NCBI RefSeq assembly: GCF_002288925.2
Contig: NW_022098066.1
Coordinates: 84,005,867 to 84,069,866, forward strand
Source of the DNA: Delphinapterus leucas
Taxonomy: Eukaryota; Chordata; Mammalia; Artiodactyla; Monodontidae
Direction: 5' to 3'
DNA: 64,000 nucleotides
Position numbers and translations under genes: made by a program. Positions 1-30,011 of the stretch are shown piece by piece. The stretch's first letter is position 1, and the number at the start of each line of letters is the position of its first letter. The notes beneath the pieces were generated by a model. The model did no database searches. It had not been told where the DNA came from and saw only the letters and a program-made list of their open reading frames with translations.

Positions 1-1520
1 TCAATATTGAAAATGAACTAGAAATCTAGAAAAAAAAAAGCTAAATATGAAGCAATTTCTTCAAAAAAACCAGAACCACTACCACCATCTGGGAGGAGGG
101 TGTAAAGCAGCATCTCTGAGTCTAGGGTTAGGATTGTCAGGGAGAGGGCTAAAATTTCAGTCTCTGGAATAATGCATTACAGAGTCAGATTTAAGATTTG
201 ATCCTTAAATCCTCAAATATTAGAAATATAACTAACAACAGTTTAGTCTGACTGCAGTTCTAAGACAAACAAAAAATATTGCTTCCAACAATATGTTGCA
301 AACAGGACCTCTGCTACCCAAAGTTTTAAAAAGCAGCATGTTGCCTCAGTGCAAAAGGAATTAGTTGGGTTTATATGAAGCAAATTTTAGATGTGGACTG
401 GGAATTAGAATTAGGATTGCTTTTGTTGTTCGTTTGTATTACTTTGCTCTGTTTTTCCTGAGTCTAGGCTCTACCACTAACTAGCTGGATGACTTTGGAT
501 AAATCACTTGAAACATATAGGCCACAAGATTATGGAATAGGAGATGCATTTCATCCTTTCTTAGAGCCTGACAATCCAACGACAACAATGCAATCTCTAT
601 TTGCTTCAATAGCAAACTGACGGTAACATGATTCAGGTGCAAAAGGTGTTACTTTGGGCTCTAAATTAGCGACCTCTTGTATAAATTCTGCATTGCCCAT
701 ATGTTGCATTTAAAATATTAGTGTCAATAAAAAATTGTTAGTATGGTAAAGGGAATATTGGTGTAGTTAGAAATTATTTTTGTAGACTCAAGTTTTCAAG
801 AATCAGAGGTAAAGACTTCTACAGTAGGTAAATTGCACATAAAATAGGGAAAGGAGTCAGAGGTAGGGCTATGGACCAAAACATAAGTCCAGGAGACTTG
901 CCTATTTTTTAAATTAATTAATTAATTAATTTGGTTGTGCCAGGTCTTAGTAGCAGCAGACGGGCCCCTTAGTTGTGGCATTCGAACTCTTAATTGTGGC
1001 ATGCATGTGGGATCTAGTTGCCTGACCAGGGATCGAACCCTCCCCCCTGCACTGGGAGCGTGGAGTCTTCTACGCCACCAGGGAAGTCCTGCCTATTTTT
1101 AAACCCCTTCTCACAACCTGTCAAGTATTTCTAGGCATGGTGCAAAATCGCGCCCCCACCCCCCAAGAAAACGGCCAGAAACATATGGACTCAAGATAGG
1201 GGAAGAGGAAAGACCACTTCCCAACTAGCTCAGAATAGCCTGATCATAACTCCAAGCAGTTCATAAAATTGTATGTCTGTGGCTCATACTATTCACCTTT
1301 CCTAAAAGTCCCTCATGCCTGCTGAAATCACTTTCCAAATGCCTTCCTTGTATCTAGAAGTTTGATACCTACTAAGCTTGCCTTTTATCCAACTAGTAGT
1401 GACTCAATCTACCTTACCTGAAACTCAGGTACTAACCCTGAAGCTCTCAACTGAAAAATACTCATTACTGATTCAAACCAAAAACCCAGTTTACCAAAAA
1501 GGAGAAAGGGCAGCCAACAG
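1..1520. other. Left edge: no gene recognised
   Basis: A/T-rich DNA. A MIR-like phrase occurs at about 465-530 (ctaccactaactagctggat) and a CHR SINE at 904-1090. GNRHR2 exon 1 would be expected near or left of here but no receptor homology was found. Nothing else seen. Confidence 0.5.
904..1090 (-). mobile_element. CHR-type SINE, minus orientation
   Basis: The right end reads ccaccagggaagtcct, the reverse complement of the tRNA-derived head; the left end is an A/T-rich tail (taattaattaatt). The B-box-like stretch gggatcgaaccc is readable. Diverged copy; clear duplications were not found. Confidence 0.85.
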
Positions 1521-1529
1521 CATTTGGAA

Positions 1530-3632
1530 AACGTTACATTTTATTATTTAACGTTGTTTCACCATTATAGTTGTACACATGACTATTACTACAGGTCACT
1601 TTACAGTGACTGCAAAATGGCCTGAAATTTTAGCAGCACCCATTTTACACAAGAGTTCTTTTTTCCACAGAATCATAGACACATCAGGAAAATAAGTTCA
1701 GCTTAAAATGTTGGTGAGGAAAAAAAAAAACGTTGGTGAGGTGGTAGAGATATCCTTTGATAAAATGCAATGTTAGAACAGTACTTGAGAAGACAGGGTT
1801 CTTTAAGTCCCAGATTTAACAAACATAGCCTAAGAGGAAGATAGGGATTTTCAAGATACATTCCTAACCTTTTAAATATGGCATCATGGATGTACCATTA
1901 CTCAGCACTGCAGGAAATTAAGAACGAATTGGAATTATGCACTGTATTAGCTCCCAAGTTTTCTCAACAATCTCATTAAAAAAAAAAAAAAAGAATTGGG
2001 AAGAGATACTGTTGAACTGGTGGGTAGGTTGGCATGGGAGGGGAAAGGGAGACCAGTTCTAATAGTCCTTGACTCCACTCCAGCTGTTCTGTTCCACACC
2101 GTCTGCTGAGCTGGTCCAGTCCCCTTCACTCAGTGTCACCAAAAGCAGCTTCAAGGCTTGATGGCAAGAGACCACCTCTTCACCTTCTGCTGCCTCTTTC
2201 TGCTGCCACTGACTGCCATGACCGTCTGCTATAGCCGCACTGTCCTCAGTGTGTCCAGTCCCCGGACAAGGAAGGGGAACCATGGTGAGACCCCAACCGC
2301 CAGGCCCTAACCCGTACCCTAAAACTATTGCCTCTAGCCTCATAAATTTGATAGCTAGCTATCAAACCAAAAGTGAGTTGCTAACCATATCTCTAGCAGC
2401 TGATGCTGCACATAACTTTATTGAATGCCTTCAATTCTAACCAGCCACTAGCCATCATTCTCTGAAGTGGAGTTAGCTGGGCAAGAATTAAGGAGAAGGG
2501 TGATCAGTATTCCTTTGCTCTTGGACACCAACAAGACTTCAAATAGACTTTGTAGCTTCATGTAACACAACAGCACCTCAATCGAAACCTTTTTTGCAGC
2601 ACGTCTGTCATAATCTCTGGTGGGAGGGGAGCGTATAGTCCCAGGTTGGGGAGGGGAAGAGGGCTTGTACCATTCTCTTCCTTATAAGGGGAGAGCTCCA
2701 TCTCACTATTTCTGCCCATCCATCAACTCAGAAGCTGAGTGGTTCTGAATTTGAGTGTATTTTCTAAGTTCCCAGCCCCTGCCAGTGAATTTGCCCTCTG
2801 CCGCTCCTTAGACAATCGCCCCCATGTTCATCTTCAGGGTCTGCGACTGGCCCTGCTTGTCTTCCAGACCTTCGTCCTCTGCTAGACATCTTATAACCTG
2901 CTGGGTCTTTGGTACTGGTTCTCTCCCACCACGCTAACTGAAGTGCCTCCCAGCCTCAGCCACATCCTTTTCCTCTTTGGCCTCCTCAGTGCTCCTCTGG
3001 ATCCTCTCCTCTATGGGGCCTTCACCCTTGGCTGCCGAAGAGGGCACCAAGAACTTAGTATAGACTCCTCCAGGGAAGGAGGTTCTGGGAGAATGCCCCA
3101 GCAGGAGATTCAGACCCTTAGACAGATGAAAGTACAAACAAAGGTGGCAGCAAGAAAGGCAGGAGAAACAAAAGAGACATTCCTATGACATCCATTTGCT
3201 CAGAAGAGCATATTTAAGAACAGAATAATTATTCTCTAGTATCATGAGAACATCTCACTTGTACCCCTGGCTCCCTTAGCTTCCAAAAGAAAGAAAGAAA
3301 TACTGAGCAGTGTTTCTACTTTGACCCTAGGTGAGACTTGAGACTATATTTAATGTAGAAACTCACACAGAATTCAGTCCCTGGAAGAAGTATCTTCGCA
3401 GTGACCCAGAGTGTCTTACTGTAAACAGTGCTTCAGAGCTTGCAATGTTAGAACAGGAAAGTAATTTTAGAAAACAAAAATTGGACATTTATTCATAACT
3501 CAAAAGAAACACTAAGCAGGTAGGGTAAGAGATTAAGTACAGATGCAGTGAGTTCCACCCCAGCCCTATTTCTCCAAGGCTGCATAGTCAAATGGAATCT
3601 CTGGAGAGAACACCTGGACAACAGAGGATGGG
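1530..3632 (-). other. RBM8A: RBM8A 3' UTR (probable extent)
   Basis: DNA downstream of the RBM8A stop codon. On the minus strand an AATAAA signal occurs near 1540 (plus-strand tttatt), and others near 2412 and 3488, so alternative ends are likely. I infer the long form ends near 1530, because its distance from the start codon resembles the human short-gene model as I remember it. The segment overlaps the antisense GNRHR2 remnant at about 2080-3188. The true poly(A) site needs transcript data. Confidence 0.5.
2080..3188 (+). pseudogene. GNRHR2: GNRHR2 remnant (type II GnRH receptor), exons 2 and 3, disrupted
   Basis: Plus-strand homology to the C-terminal half of the type II gonadotropin-releasing-hormone receptor, a seven-helix GPCR. 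The exon 2 remnant runs from about 2080 to 2284. It reads the TM5 block FTFCCLFLLPLTAM and CYSRTVLSVSSP, and ends in a good donor (G|GTGAGA). Exon 3 starts at 2776 after a CCCAG acceptor; it reads EFALCRSLDNRP, then TM6, SLSHILFLFGLL (TM7), DPLLYGAFTLGCRRGHQELS and a C-tail to the stop at 3188. Lesions: TGA at 2107-2109; a roughly 2-base loss near 2133-2138; TGA at 2159-2161; a roughly 7-base loss near 2174; and TAG at 2883-2885 replacing the Trp of the conserved CWTPY motif in TM6. Exon 1 was not found and probably lies left of the window. Both visible splice junctions survive. The gene is antisense to the RBM8A 3' UTR, the arrangement also known in human. Confidence 0.9.
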
Positions 3633-5345
<1,713 letters not shown>

Positions 5346-5756
5346 GGTCGCGAGCAGAAGGGGGCAACCCCGTGTGGGACACGCTGGGGGTGTGGGCGGA
5401 GCTAGTGACTTACTCTTACCTAGAGCAGACAACGAGAAACACTACTGACAGTGAAGCCCAGCCTAATTTTATTAGAGGGTTGCTTTTCGTCTCTTTTCAT
5501 TCCATACCAGGAAATGGAAGTTGAAGAAAGTTTTTTCTCTAAAAACTTGCAGGCCTATACTCTTCCGAGGAGCAGCCGGATCTGTGATGGAAGCATTAAA
5601 AAAAAAAATTGTTCGGTCAGCAATGCTGCCTCAAAAAGCTGCTTCTGTAACGTACTGCAGCATGGCCTTTCTCTCTCAGAAAATCAGCAGACCTGGGTGT
5701 CCGTGTTGATTGATGAGACAGATATCAACTTTTCTTTTTTAAAAAATAATCTCTCT

Positions 5757-5882
5757 GGGAATTCCCTGGTGGTCCAGTGGTTAGGACTCCCGCTTTCACT
5801 GCAGGCGGGGTTCAATCCCTGGTCAGGGAACTAAGATCCTGCAAGCTGCCTGGCACGGCCAAAAAAATAAAACTAAAAATCT
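5757..5882 (+). mobile_element. CHR-1-like short SINE
   Basis: Head aattccctggtggtccagtgg, B-box-like ggttcaatccctgg, and an A-rich tail (aaaaaaataaaactaaaaa). Lies upstream of RBM8A in the RBM8A-LIX1L interval. Confidence 0.88.
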
Positions 5883-6419
5883 CTCAAACTCTGCCTACCA
5901 CCTCTGGGAATTAAAATATCATGGCTGTAAACAAAATAGGGGCTTTAGCTTCTTTGAGGATAGTACAGATATTTCACGTTTAAAAACCCAGGAGTTGAGG
6001 CAAGGAAAATATTGCCCCCACATTCTGGAATCCGACGTAGGCCTTACACAAACAATAGTGAACTGCATATTCACTTATTTATTAATTTTTAAATCAAACA
6101 GTTATGAATGCCTATATGTGTGTCTAATATTAGAAGAGGTGCTAGCAAGACAAGGGGAAATACTTGCATTATCAACAATCACTTTATAATAACATTATGA
6201 AAGTGATCGTTGCCATCACAACGCACTAAGGCAATACAAAGAAAGTTTCTAATAGGATGGGAAGTAAGAGTGCATTTAAGGGAGGGCTTCCATTTAAACT
6301 TGGCCTTTAAGTCTGGGTACTTTCTCAGGCAAAGGAGTTGTATTGAGACTAAGATACACTAATCCGTTCTCTGCAATATGTAGTGTGATCTTTTAAAAAA
6401 TCAGTTGGTCACATCTCTA

Positions 6420-6905
6420 CTAAAAACCCTTACTTGACTTATTTTTGCACTTAGAATAAAGTTCAAACTCAGACAGCCTGCTCTGCCTATGTCTCCAAAC
6501 TCTTCCACCACCATTCTTCCCTCTCACCCATTAAGCTCTCGCTATACTTTCCCTCAACTATGTTCTACTCTTTCCCATCTCTGGACTTTTTGTAACTCTC
6601 TGTCCCTGATGTTCTTGCTCCAGCTTTTCACATGGCTAGTTCAACCCTGTCCTGTAGGTCTCCCTGAGATACTACTGTCACCCAGAGGGGTCTTCTCTAC
6701 TCCATCTTTCATTCTTATTTCCTTCACGGAACTTAAATTCAAATCTTTAATTACCTTGTTTACTTTCTAACTTGTTTATCGTCTGTTTTTCCCCTTAGAA
6801 TGTAATCCTTATGGCAGAGATTCTTATGTACAACTATATCCTCAAAGTTTAGACCAGTGCCTGGTTCATAGTAGACATTTGGTAAATATTATTGAATGAA
6901 TATCA
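6420..6905 (+). mobile_element. L2 3' end fragment
   Basis: Ends cagtgcctggttcatagtag, then ggtaaatattattgaatgaat, the hallmark L2 3' end, preceded by a C/T-rich stretch typical of the L2 3' UTR. Confidence 0.65.
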
Positions 6906-7746
6906 GAATGGCAAGAAATTCCATATGCCTGATGCTGTGTAATCAGGAAATAAAGCTGGAAATATAGTTTAGGGCCAAACTGTATGTCATGCTAAGGATT
7001 TGGAACTTACCCTATAGGCAAGAAATTTTTCTAATTCAATATTTTAGTATTCATAATTTTTAACATTTGCAAATAGCCCCCATACTATTTTCAATTTGTG
7101 TTTTTTCCTTAAATAGACTGGCGTTTTAAACAAACTTACACTAAATTTAAATATCACTGCCATAAATGGAAAACATTTTTCTATTACAAATTCAGCTAAA
7201 AGCATAACTAGTAAAAATGAAAAATGTTTGGCCACGTACCACCTAAAATCTTCTCAGATAATACCAAGGGTTCACATATAAAATTTGGGAAGTGCCACTA
7301 AAGGTACAGATAGCTAAGTGATGGTTTAAGCAAGGGAGTGGTACAGTCATAAGTATTTTAGAAAGAAATCTGATAGTAGTGTGGAGGATGTTAAGAATGA
7401 AGTTAGAGACTAATTAGGAAGCTACTGCAGTGGTCCAGCCCCGAGTTGATAAAGGACTGAACTAAGACAGTAGATATGGACAAAACAGATTGGGAAGTTT
7501 GTACAGAAAGTAAACTCAACAGTAAGTGACTGATTAGATGATAATAGGGAGGCATTGAGGATGGATCTGAGGTTCTAGCTTAGGTAGCTGGGCAGATAAT
7601 AATTTCTATAGCAGATCTGGGGAGTCAGAGGAGCACGTATGGAGAAATGGTTTTATTTTAGATATGTAAGTTCAAAGAGCTTGTGTCATTCAGGTGGTAA
7701 TGTCCAATATGTGGAAATATAGATGTAAAAGCTCAACAGTTTGGGG

Positions 7747-7950
7747 GGCTTCCCTGGTGGCGCAGTGGTTGAGAGTCCACCTGCCGATGCAGGCGACACG
7801 GGTTAGTGCCCCGGTCCGGGAAGATCCCACGTGCTGCGGAGCGGCTGGGCCCGTGAGCCATGGCCGCTGAGCCTGCGCGTCCGGAGCCTGTGCTCCGCAA
7901 CGGGAGAGGCCACGACAGTGAGAGGCCCGCGTACCGCAAAAGAAAAAAAA
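7747..7950 (+). mobile_element. CHR-2 SINE, full length, with 11-bp TSD
   Basis: About 200 bp with the tRNA-derived head (cttccctggtggcgcagtgg), a damaged B box (gggttagtgcccc) and the CHR-2 body (gcctgtgctccgcaacggga), ending in an A-rich tail. Target-site duplication acagtttgggg at 7736-7746 and 7950-7960 is perfect, which indicates a fairly recent insertion. Confidence 0.95.
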
Positions 7951-8234
7951 CAGTTTGGGGTGAGAGGAACAGTTTTGAGCATTGTATGATAGTGGGTACG
8001 ACTGCCAGCGGAATGGGTAGAGCTTCAGGAGAAAGGGCCAAGAACAAAATTCAGGCTCCTCAAATGTCTGGAGAAGCAGAGGCAGGTGCCTTCCCCCAGC
8101 AGTACAACCTTATTTCTACCACCAAAAAAATACTAAGAAAAGTTCTTTTTTCATATATATGTAAAAGAAAGGGTCATTTTAGAGCTCCTCTGATACATAG
8201 GTCTCAAGAAAGAATCAATCTGGCTCACTAGACA

Positions 8235-10058
8235 AAAATCTATTTTTAATTGTATAAAATTATACATATAAAATACATAGAAAGTACTAAAAGGTAAGTA
8301 AAACTTTAACACCAAAAGTAGACAGATCAGGGAACAATTTTTCTCAAGTTCTTTGGGATCTTACTGGTTGGTATTTGAGAAAAATAATCCAGGAGGTGCA
8401 AAGACAAGTTCTTCCCATAACTCAACACCCCTTAACACTTCCCAGAGAAAAGAGCAAAGGAGAAATGAGGGTTTATGATATCTGGATTATAAATATCAAT
8501 AAAAATTGAATAGACACACCTATTATTTAATGTAGGAGCCTCTGCTCCAACCCTACATGTGCTTCATGGAATACAGAGATGGAGCTTGGAGAATTCAAGG
8601 AAATCCCTTTCAAGCACTAATGCAGTTGTTGCTAGATTCCTTGCCTCTGATCCCATATGTACTGGTCACTAAGATGATTTCAAAAGCAAGAAAGCTGACT
8701 TTCATCTTTTCCCTATCTGATCCAAAAGAGCAAACTGTAGCCTGTTTCCTAACGCATTTCTAAAAGCAAAGTGTATAATTGTTAAATGGAAAATGTAATT
8801 GCAGGAACATTAATTTCCCAAACTCAGTTTAGGAAGTGCACTGAGCTATAATATAGTATAAAGGTGATTACAGAAACAAGGAGAAAATATATCTTAGAGA
8901 GACCTACAAAAAATTCTCCCAAAGGGAAATGCTTTAGCTGTACTCCAGATCATTTCTCTCCTATTTTACCCAGGAAAGAGGTGGGGGAAGAGAATAGTAT
9001 TAAAAACACAGGTAGCTGATCATTGATTCTCTTTCCCCTCCTGCAGTCTCTCATGGTTCCAATTAGGAAGTGCCATAATGCCAAAGTCTCATCTAATTTT
9101 TCTGATCAACTCATGCTCTAATAATCAATGTGGAGGAAGAGGAAAGAAAAGAGGGAAAACAAATGTGAATCTAAGGTATATACATCTAAGGTCGTAAACA
9201 GCAGCCACTTCGTGGGAGTAGGAGGAACATAGCCCTCACCGAATTGGACAGATAATGTTTCCAAAGAGAAAAACGATGGGAGGAGAAAAAGGAGGGAAAT
9301 ATTCTTTATCTTCTACCAATCTTTGCAGGCAGGAAGATCTATAGCCAGGGCATAACTAAGCTAGGTGAGCAGGGGAGGAGTAAAAAAAGAATACTGAAAG
9401 TTAAGCAACTTCAGCCCTGACCCCTTCAGTAGAGTATACTGGAAATCTGGACTACTGGTATGGTATGGTATGCATGCCCCAGAAGCAACATAGGTGATAA
9501 ACCCCTACAGATTGTGTTTATACTCCCTCTCTTGTTTCTGGGCAGTTTCTCAGCAATTATTTTAAAAATAAGAAACCAGATCTCCACTTCCTTCCAAATA
9601 ATAAAGTAAGGAAGCCCCCAAAATGAAGTACCATTTGCAGGCAGAGGAGGAGTAAGGTAGTGGTGTGGAGGCGGGGGGTGTAGGTTAGGAAATATCTAGT
9701 TACTGGAGGAACAACTTGGTACCAAGTAGCCCCAGCTCAAGAGAAACCAAAGCCAAAGTCTTCATTTTCAGGTCCTGTTGGGTCCAAGAGAAAGCAGGAA
9801 TGAGGGTGAGGGTGGGGCACACAGTCCTTATTCAAGCTCCCTGTTATTTTAAAAGAAGGAGACATGAACAATTAGTCAATCACTCTGTGCTATTGAAATG
9901 ACTACACAGAGTTACTGGAGTGTAAGAGCTAACAAAGCTCCAAAGACAGCCTGCTCTTCTTGTAAAGTGGCGTGGAGATGTTTTAAAAGCAACTACATCC
10001 AAAAACTACAAGTAAGAAAAGGGATCTCTCAGCAAATAGGAATCCAGGTGTAGAATTT

Positions 10059-10098
<40 letters not shown>

Positions 10099-10217
10099 AT
10101 ATATATATGTATTTTAAAGTATAAAACTGAGAAAGTATGTACAGAAATCACACTAAGTCTTAGAAAGGACATATAAAAAACGGGCCTGGAGAGGATGGGG
10201 AGTATGTGGGTAGATGC
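8235..10217 (-). other. LIX1L: LIX1L 3' UTR (probable extent)
   Basis: About 2 kb of DNA downstream of the LIX1L stop, free of young SINEs. No perfect minus-strand AATAAA stands out; an ATTAAA variant occurs near 8244-8249. It contains a (TA)n run at 10060-10113. The end is a guess from expected 3' UTR length and this weak signal. Confidence 0.35.
10060..10113. repeat. (TA)n microsatellite
   Basis: Imperfect (ta)n with tgta interruptions, just downstream of the LIX1L stop in the presumed 3' UTR. Confidence 0.9.
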
Positions 10218-27900
<17,683 letters not shown>

Positions 27901-28064
27901 CTTAGCTTGGGCGCGTCTTTGGGAGTCCTGTGGGGAGTACTAGAAAGCGGGCCAGACCCCAGGGCCGAGGCTAGAGGCAAAAAAAAAAAAAAAAGGCCTG
28001 GATGCATGGCTGGGGAGAACTGTAGACAGAGTGAGAGGATTCTTAGAGAGCCTTTGTCCGACCA

Positions 28065-28395
28065 CTTCATTTTACAGATGTAGATGAGGAAACTGGCTCA
28101 GAGAAGTGACGTGACTTGTCCAAGATTACATGCAATTGGTGGTGGAGCTAAAGCAAGGAAAGATACTGGCATTTAATGAGCATATACTTACTGTTTGTCA
28201 GACACTATACAATGTACTTTCGTGCACTGTCATTAATAGTCACAATCACTAACTAGACTTTATTATTTTACGGATAAAGAAGCTGACAGAGAGGCTAGAT
28301 AAATTGTCCAAAATTAAATAGCCAGAAGATGGCAAAGGAGGGTTCAGACATAGATCTTCTGATCCCCAATATTTTAATCTTTTCGTTAAACCACA
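28065..28395 (-). mobile_element. Two MIR fragments
   Basis: 28065-28150 (cattttacagatgtagatga, then gacttgtccaagattacatg) and 28165-28395 (ttatttacggat-like, then ggctagataaattgtccaaa), in the ANKRD34A-LIX1L interval. Confidence 0.55.
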
Positions 28396-28603
28396 TCGTT
28401 GGGGCATTTTCTGATTTCACCTATTCTAGGTTGAGGGAGGGAGTAAGGAAGAGTAGAATGGGTTGCTCCCATACCTCTCATTAGAGCAAGGGAGAGTTAG
28501 ATTATAGGAAGAAAACCAGCAAGCTGAAAGGTCCAGGGGGACAGATTAAGACAGGTACCTTCGTTCACAGGTACCTGTCAGGCTGGGTTCCTCCAATTAC
28601 TCT

Positions 28604-28626
28604 TACATGCACACGTGCACGTGCAC

Positions 28627-28662
<36 letters not shown>
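28604..28662. repeat. 59-bp perfectly alternating purine-pyrimidine tract
   Basis: From tacatgcacacgtgcacgtg through a (gc)n core to (ac)n there is no break in alternation. Sequences of this kind are prone to form Z-DNA. It lies between LIX1L and ANKRD34A. Confidence 0.9.
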
Positions 28663-29189
28663 CCTGTTTGTCAGTTGACTATCATACCATTTTTACCTAG
28701 GCGAGATTACACGATTCCTCTCTCACTCTCTCTCTCCACCCTACGGTGGCTCAGAACTCAAGGATGCGGAAACAGAAAACAGAAGCAAGAAGTAGAAGAA
28801 AATGAAATGCACCTGGTGAGATAAAAGTTAGGCCCCCAAGGAAAAACTGTGAGTGGTCAAGACATAGGAAGCTTGAAAGAGGGACAGTTAATCTATTGGG
28901 ATATATCTGCTGATGGTGGAGGGAGGGATTCTTTGTAGGAATCTTAAGTTAAAGAATTTGAGGATGGACATAGGGGAGACTGAGGGAAATGAAAACCTAT
29001 CAGATGGCATAAAACCTTCAGGACATGGGACACTTGCCTTTTCTTCTACAACCACAGTTGGTCTCCTGGAAAGAAGGTGGCTGGAACCTCGAAGTATCCC
29101 CTAGATCGTTATAGCTATAGTTAGCATCACCCTCCCTCCCTATTCCTCATTCCCCACACCCTCCACCCCCAGCAGAAGTGACCAAACAG

Positions 29190-30011
29190 AGACTTCTGAA
29201 CACATTTATTTGATATGTCGAGTGGAGAGAGGAGTGATTTAGGGTTACTCCCCACTTCTACCTGTGGGGGTGTTCATAAGCTCAGACAGACAGAACAGCA
29301 GCTTAGAGCCCATGACCCACCTCCTGGAAAAATGAGACAACCTGTTGTATTGGTTGGGGGAACAGGATGGGAAGAAAAAGCAGAAAGCTGAGAAGTAAAG
29401 CTGAGAGCAGGAAGGGCAGCAGCAGAACTGAGGCTGGGGATTGCTGCAGCAAATTCCCAAGGAGAGTGAAGAAGATATCCTGAAAAGTGGTTAGGGCTGG
29501 AAGCAGGGTGTGAACAAGGAGCCAAGCCTGGAGAGAGAAGCAAGACCTGTAGAATGGGGTGGGATATTCACGAAGAGGGTAGAGTGTCCAAAATCATGAG
29601 TGGGCTGTGTTGCAGGGCATACATGGAAAGCAAGGGGTTACTATTGCAGGAGGTCAAAGAGATTGGATACTACTCATAAGTAGGGGCTCCCTAACGCCTC
29701 TGAACAAATGCAAGTGAGCTTGGGACCCTTTTGGGGCCCTAGCACAAATGGTCCGGTGTGTGAGTAATTCCCATGTGCATGTGAAGTGGCCAGGGCATGA
29801 GTGCATGTGTCTATATGACCAATAAATAAGAGTACTTACCCTTCCCTGCAAGTGCAAGTACTGTGCTTGTAGACACGTTTACCCATGTGTGCGTGCGCCG
29901 AGCCCATGAGCACATGCAACAGACCCCTATGTCCGAGGTGTGTGTGTGAGCTGGTTCTTCCACCCTTCCCAAGGTCTTGATCCCCACCCTCCTTGGTTCC
30001 TCTCACTCCTC
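29190..30011 (-). other. ANKRD34A: ANKRD34A 3' UTR
   Basis: An AATAAA on the minus strand (plus tttatt, 29205-29210) lies about 800 bases downstream of the stop codon and is the best poly(A) signal. The segment carries no recognisable repeat apart from short TG-rich runs near 29935. Confidence 0.6.

Larger units (their letters stand above)
5346..8234. other. RBM8A-LIX1L intergenic region
   Basis: Holds two CHR SINEs (5757-5882, 7747-7950) and an L2 fragment (6420-6905). In human a lncRNA (LIX1L-AS1) lies in this interval; no exon of it can be supported from sequence alone. No coding potential seen. Confidence 0.5.

Noticed and set aside
1100..2040. GNRHR2 exon 1
   Set aside because: I searched for the GC-rich N-terminal/TM1-TM4 coding sequence and found no convincing match. 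It may lie left of the window or be deleted.
7733..8231. ORFs of 104 and 123 codons (also near 61.2 kb, 21.0 kb and 10.8 kb)
   Set aside because: They translate the CHR SINE consensus, as shown by the same peptide phrases recurring at several SINE copies.
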